Assembly (NCBI GenBank): GCA_040510195.1
Contig: JBEVJK010000071.1
Span: 1-64,000, forward strand
Direction of reading: 5' to 3'
Length of the DNA: 64,000 bases
From: JBEVJK01 sp040510195
GTDB lineage: Bacteria > Pseudomonadota > Alphaproteobacteria > Rhizobiales > Rhizobiaceae
Made by a program: the position numbers and the translations under genes. Positions 62,025 through 64,000 of this stretch are shown in pieces. The notes under the pieces are model-generated. The model was not told where the DNA came from and made no database searches. It saw only the letters and a program-made list of their open reading frames with translations. Each line of letters starts with the position of its first letter. Positions within the stretch are counted from its first letter, which is position 1.

Positions 62025-63644
62025 ATGAAAGTCTGGGATGCGATCGTCATCGGAGGCGGCCACAACGGGCTGGTCAACGCCTGCTATTTGCAGCGGGCCG
62101 GGCTCGACGTGCTGGTGGTCGAGAAGAACCCCTGGGTGGGCGGGGCGGCGGTCAGCCGCTCGCTGACGCCGGGCTTTGCCTATTCCAACTGCTCCTATGT
62201 CTGCTCCCTGTTCCGGCCGGAGATCATGCGCGATCTTGAGCTGCCGCGCTTCGGCCTGCAGGTGATCTCCTACGAGGGCGGCGCGGTGCTGACGGAGGAT
62301 GGCGACTACCTCGCCAACTACCGCGACCACGACGCGCACCGGCGCGAGTTCGCCCGTTTCTCGGCGCGCGACGCCGAGGCCTACGACCGCTATTCGCGCG
62401 ACGTGACGCGGCAGTGCCGCTTCATCCAGCCGCTGTTGATGCGCACGGCGCCCGACCCGACCAGCTTCAAGCCGCGCGACCTCGGCGAGCTCCTCTATCT
62501 CGGCAAGAAGTTCGCCGGTCTCTCGGCGGAAGAGATGGCGCTAACGCTGCGCTTCTGGACGATGTCGATCTCCGATTTCCTCGACGAATATTTCGAGACC
62601 GACGTCATCAAGGCGATGTTCTCGATCTCCGGCATCATCGGCACCGCGCTGGGGCCGATGTCGCCCGGCACGGCCTATGTGCTGCTGCATCACTACATGG
62701 GCGAGGTCGACGGCTCGGTCGGCGCCTGGGGCTATGCGCGGGGCGGCATGGGCGCCGTCACCAAGGCGCTCGCCGCGTCCTTCCAGGCCTCCGGCGGCAC
62801 CATCCGGACCGAAGCGGAGGTCGAGCGGGTGCTGGTCAAGAACAGCCGCGCGAGCGGCGTGGCGCTCGCCGGCGGCGACGAGATCTATGGCCGGCTTGTG
62901 GTTTCCAACGCCGACGTCAAGCGGACCTTCCTGAAGCTGGTGGAGCCGCGCGAGCTGCCGGAGCCCTTCCTGAGGCGGGTCAAGAACTTCAAGATCCGCG
63001 GCTCGTCCGGCAAGGTCAACATCGCGCTCGACTCGCTGCCCGAATTCCCGGCGCTGCCGCCCGACTCGCCCTGCATCCGCGGCGACCTGCACTTCACCGA
63101 CTCGGTCGAGCGGATGGAACGCGCCTATGACGACTGGAAGGCCGGGCGCTGGTCGGCCGATCCGTTCCTCGATCTGATGATCCCGACGACGCTCGACCCG
63201 ACCATGGCGCCGCCCGGCAAGCATTTCATGAGCGTCTTCGTGCAATACGCGCCGCCCAAGGTGGAGGGGCGCGACTGGACCGATGCCGACCGCGACGGCT
63301 TCGCCGAGAGCGTGATCTCGCAGATCGCCGACTATTCGCCGGGCTTCCGCGACCGCATCGTGCACATGGAGGTGCGCACGCCGCGCGAGCTCGAGGCCGA
63401 GGTGGGGCTGACCGAGGGCAACATCTTCCAGGGCGAGCTCACCTTCGACCAGCTGCTCTTCAACCGGCCGGTGCCCGGCTACGCGCAATACCGCTCGCCG
63501 GTCGGCGGACTCTATATGTGCGGCTCGTCGACGCATCCGGGAGGCGGCGTGATGGGCGCGCCGGGCCGCAACGCGGCGAGCGAGATCCTGCGCGACCTCA
63601 GGCAGGGTGCCAAAGTGATGAGCGAGGCCCATGAAGTCATTTGA
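62025..63644 (+). CDS. FAD-dependent oxidoreductase (phytoene-desaturase/PYROXD2-like fold)
   Basis: The product is 539 aa from the ATG at 62025; the longer frame has no ribosome-binding site and covers the operator. WDAIVIGGGHNGLVNACYLQRAGLDVLVVEKNPWVGGAAVS is the FAD-binding start. The end GGLYMCGSSTHPGGGVMGAPGRNAASEIL is characteristic of the carotenoid-desaturase/PYROXD2 fold. No carotenoid genes are nearby, so it is probably an amine or amino-acid oxidase or dehydrogenase of this pathway. It overlaps the next gene by 14 bp. Confidence 0.85.
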   Translation: MKVWDAIVIGGGHNGLVNACYLQRAGLDVLVVEKNPWVGGAAVSRSLTPGFAYSNCSYVCSLFRPEIMRDLELPRFGLQVISYEGGAVLTEDGDYLANYRDHDAHRREFARFSARDAEAYDRYSRDVTRQCRFIQPLLMRTAPDPTSFKPRDLGELLYLGKKFAGLSAEEMALTLRFWTMSISDFLDEYFETDVIKAMFSISGIIGTALGPMSPGTAYVLLHHYMGEVDGSVGAWGYARGGMGAVTKALAASFQASGGTIRTEAEVERVLVKNSRASGVALAGGDEIYGRLVVSNADVKRTFLKLVEPRELPEPFLRRVKNFKIRGSSGKVNIALDSLPEFPALPPDSPCIRGDLHFTDSVERMERAYDDWKAGRWSADPFLDLMIPTTLDPTMAPPGKHFMSVFVQYAPPKVEGRDWTDADRDGFAESVISQIADYSPGFRDRIVHMEVRTPRELEAEVGLTEGNIFQGELTFDQLLFNRPVPGYAQYRSPVGGLYMCGSSTHPGGGVMGAPGRNAASEILRDLRQGAKVMSEAHEVI

Positions 63645-64000
63645 CGCGATCGTCGTCGGCGGTGGCCACAACGGGCTGGTCGCCGCCGCCGTGCTCGGGA
63701 AGTCCGGGCGCAAGGTGCTGCTGCTCGAGGCCGATCAGGAGCTCGGTGGTGCCGCCCGCACGCATGAATTCGCCCCCGGCTTCCGGGTGTCGCCTGTTGC
63801 CCACCTGGTCAACCGGCTTCACCCGGAGGTGGTGGCGGCGCTCGAGCTGGAGCGCCACGGGCTCGACACCGGCCCGGCGGGCGGCGCCCCTTCGGTGGCG
63901 CTTTCGGCCGGCGGTGCCCCGCTGACGCTCCACGGCGCCTATGGCGACCGGCTCGACGGCGCCAGCGCTGCCGAGGCCGAGGCCTGGGCGGCGCTCAGGG
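63631..64000 (+). CDS. Second FAD-dependent oxidoreductase of the same family (partial)
   Basis: The gene runs off the window after 123 codons. FDAIVVGGGHNGLVAAAVLGKSGRKVLLLEADQELGGAARTHEFAPGFRVSPVAHLVNRLHPEVV is the same fold as the preceding protein. The two genes overlap and look like a tandem duplication that may form a heterodimer or two steps of one pathway. Confidence 0.85.
   Translation, partial: MKSFDAIVVGGGHNGLVAAAVLGKSGRKVLLLEADQELGGAARTHEFAPGFRVSPVAHLVNRLHPEVVAALELERHGLDTGPAGGAPSVALSAGGAPLTLHGAYGDRLDGASAAEAEAWAALR

Noticed and set aside
62025..64000. Carotenoid biosynthesis genes
   Set aside because: The two FAD proteins share the desaturase fold, but no phytoene synthase or cyclase is nearby and the context is amine metabolism.

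Overview
The window is GC-rich, densely coded chromosomal DNA from an alphaproteobacterium, most probably a soil- or plant-associated member of the Hyphomicrobiales (Rhizobiales). The reasons are the codon use, a DUF6894 protein, a HWE/HisKA_2 kinase, several amine and sugar ABC importers, and a short palindromic repeat of a type common in this order. I saw no tRNA, rRNA, CRISPR array, insertion sequence or prophage. All function calls come from reading the sequence, without database searches.

Left end (1-9.1 kb): a loosely packed stress and small-protein region. It holds the end of a SnoaL-like cyclase, a membrane-anchored alpha/beta hydrolase, cupins, a TPR protein fused to a two-motif aspartic protease, a cobalamin-binding radical SAM protein, a cold-shock protein with a long leader and a terminator, and a ParB-like fragment. 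Two paralogous 66-aa proteins (2190 and 8528) share an upstream motif at almost the same distance from the start.

9.1-24.3 kb: an IlvD/Edd dehydratase, then a leftward amine-uptake block (spermidine/putrescine-type ABC transporter, PuuB-like oxidase, XRE-cupin regulator, cupin) with two matching palindromes that are candidate operators. A class III nucleotidyl cyclase and a dipeptide-type ABC transporter follow.

24.4-36 kb: a carbohydrate or acid-sugar catabolic locus. A leftward operon encodes a ribose-type ABC importer, a ketopantoate-reductase-like enzyme, a metallo-beta-lactamase-fold enzyme, a zinc dehydrogenase, an FAH-family enzyme, a Gfo/Idh/MocA oxidoreductase and a small monooxygenase. 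It is divergent from a GntR regulator. An OtnK-type kinase and an OtnC-type aldolase follow.

36-39.8 kb: a small protein, msrA, ggt and a LuxR-type regulator whose receiver domain seems to lack the phosphoacceptor aspartate. A near-ideal CRP-type site lies between ggt and the regulator.

39.9-45.8 kb: the most unusual region. Three extremely aspartate-rich repeat proteins (about 210, 116 and 355 aa) flank a PrtD-type type I secretion ABC exporter and its HlyD-type adaptor. Terminators separate the first two from what follows. All three end in a hydrophobic tail near an aspartate, as in many PrtD-type substrates. None has the RTX nonapeptide. I read this as a dedicated secretion locus for polyanionic repeat proteins. 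It is followed by a CPA2 antiporter fused to a cyclic-nucleotide-binding domain and by a three-gene phosphorelay.

51-64 kb: an amine or quaternary-amine metabolism block: Rieske oxygenase, nitroreductase, class III aminotransferase, a second spermidine/putrescine-type ABC system, flavin amine oxidase, BetI-like TetR regulator, N-methyltransferase-like protein and two tandem FAD oxidoreductases. Three copies of a TTGAATG-N2-T-N-TTCAA palindrome lie at its three main promoter regions and are probably the TetR operators. A BrnT/BrnA toxin-antitoxin pair with a frameshifted toxin sits inside the block.
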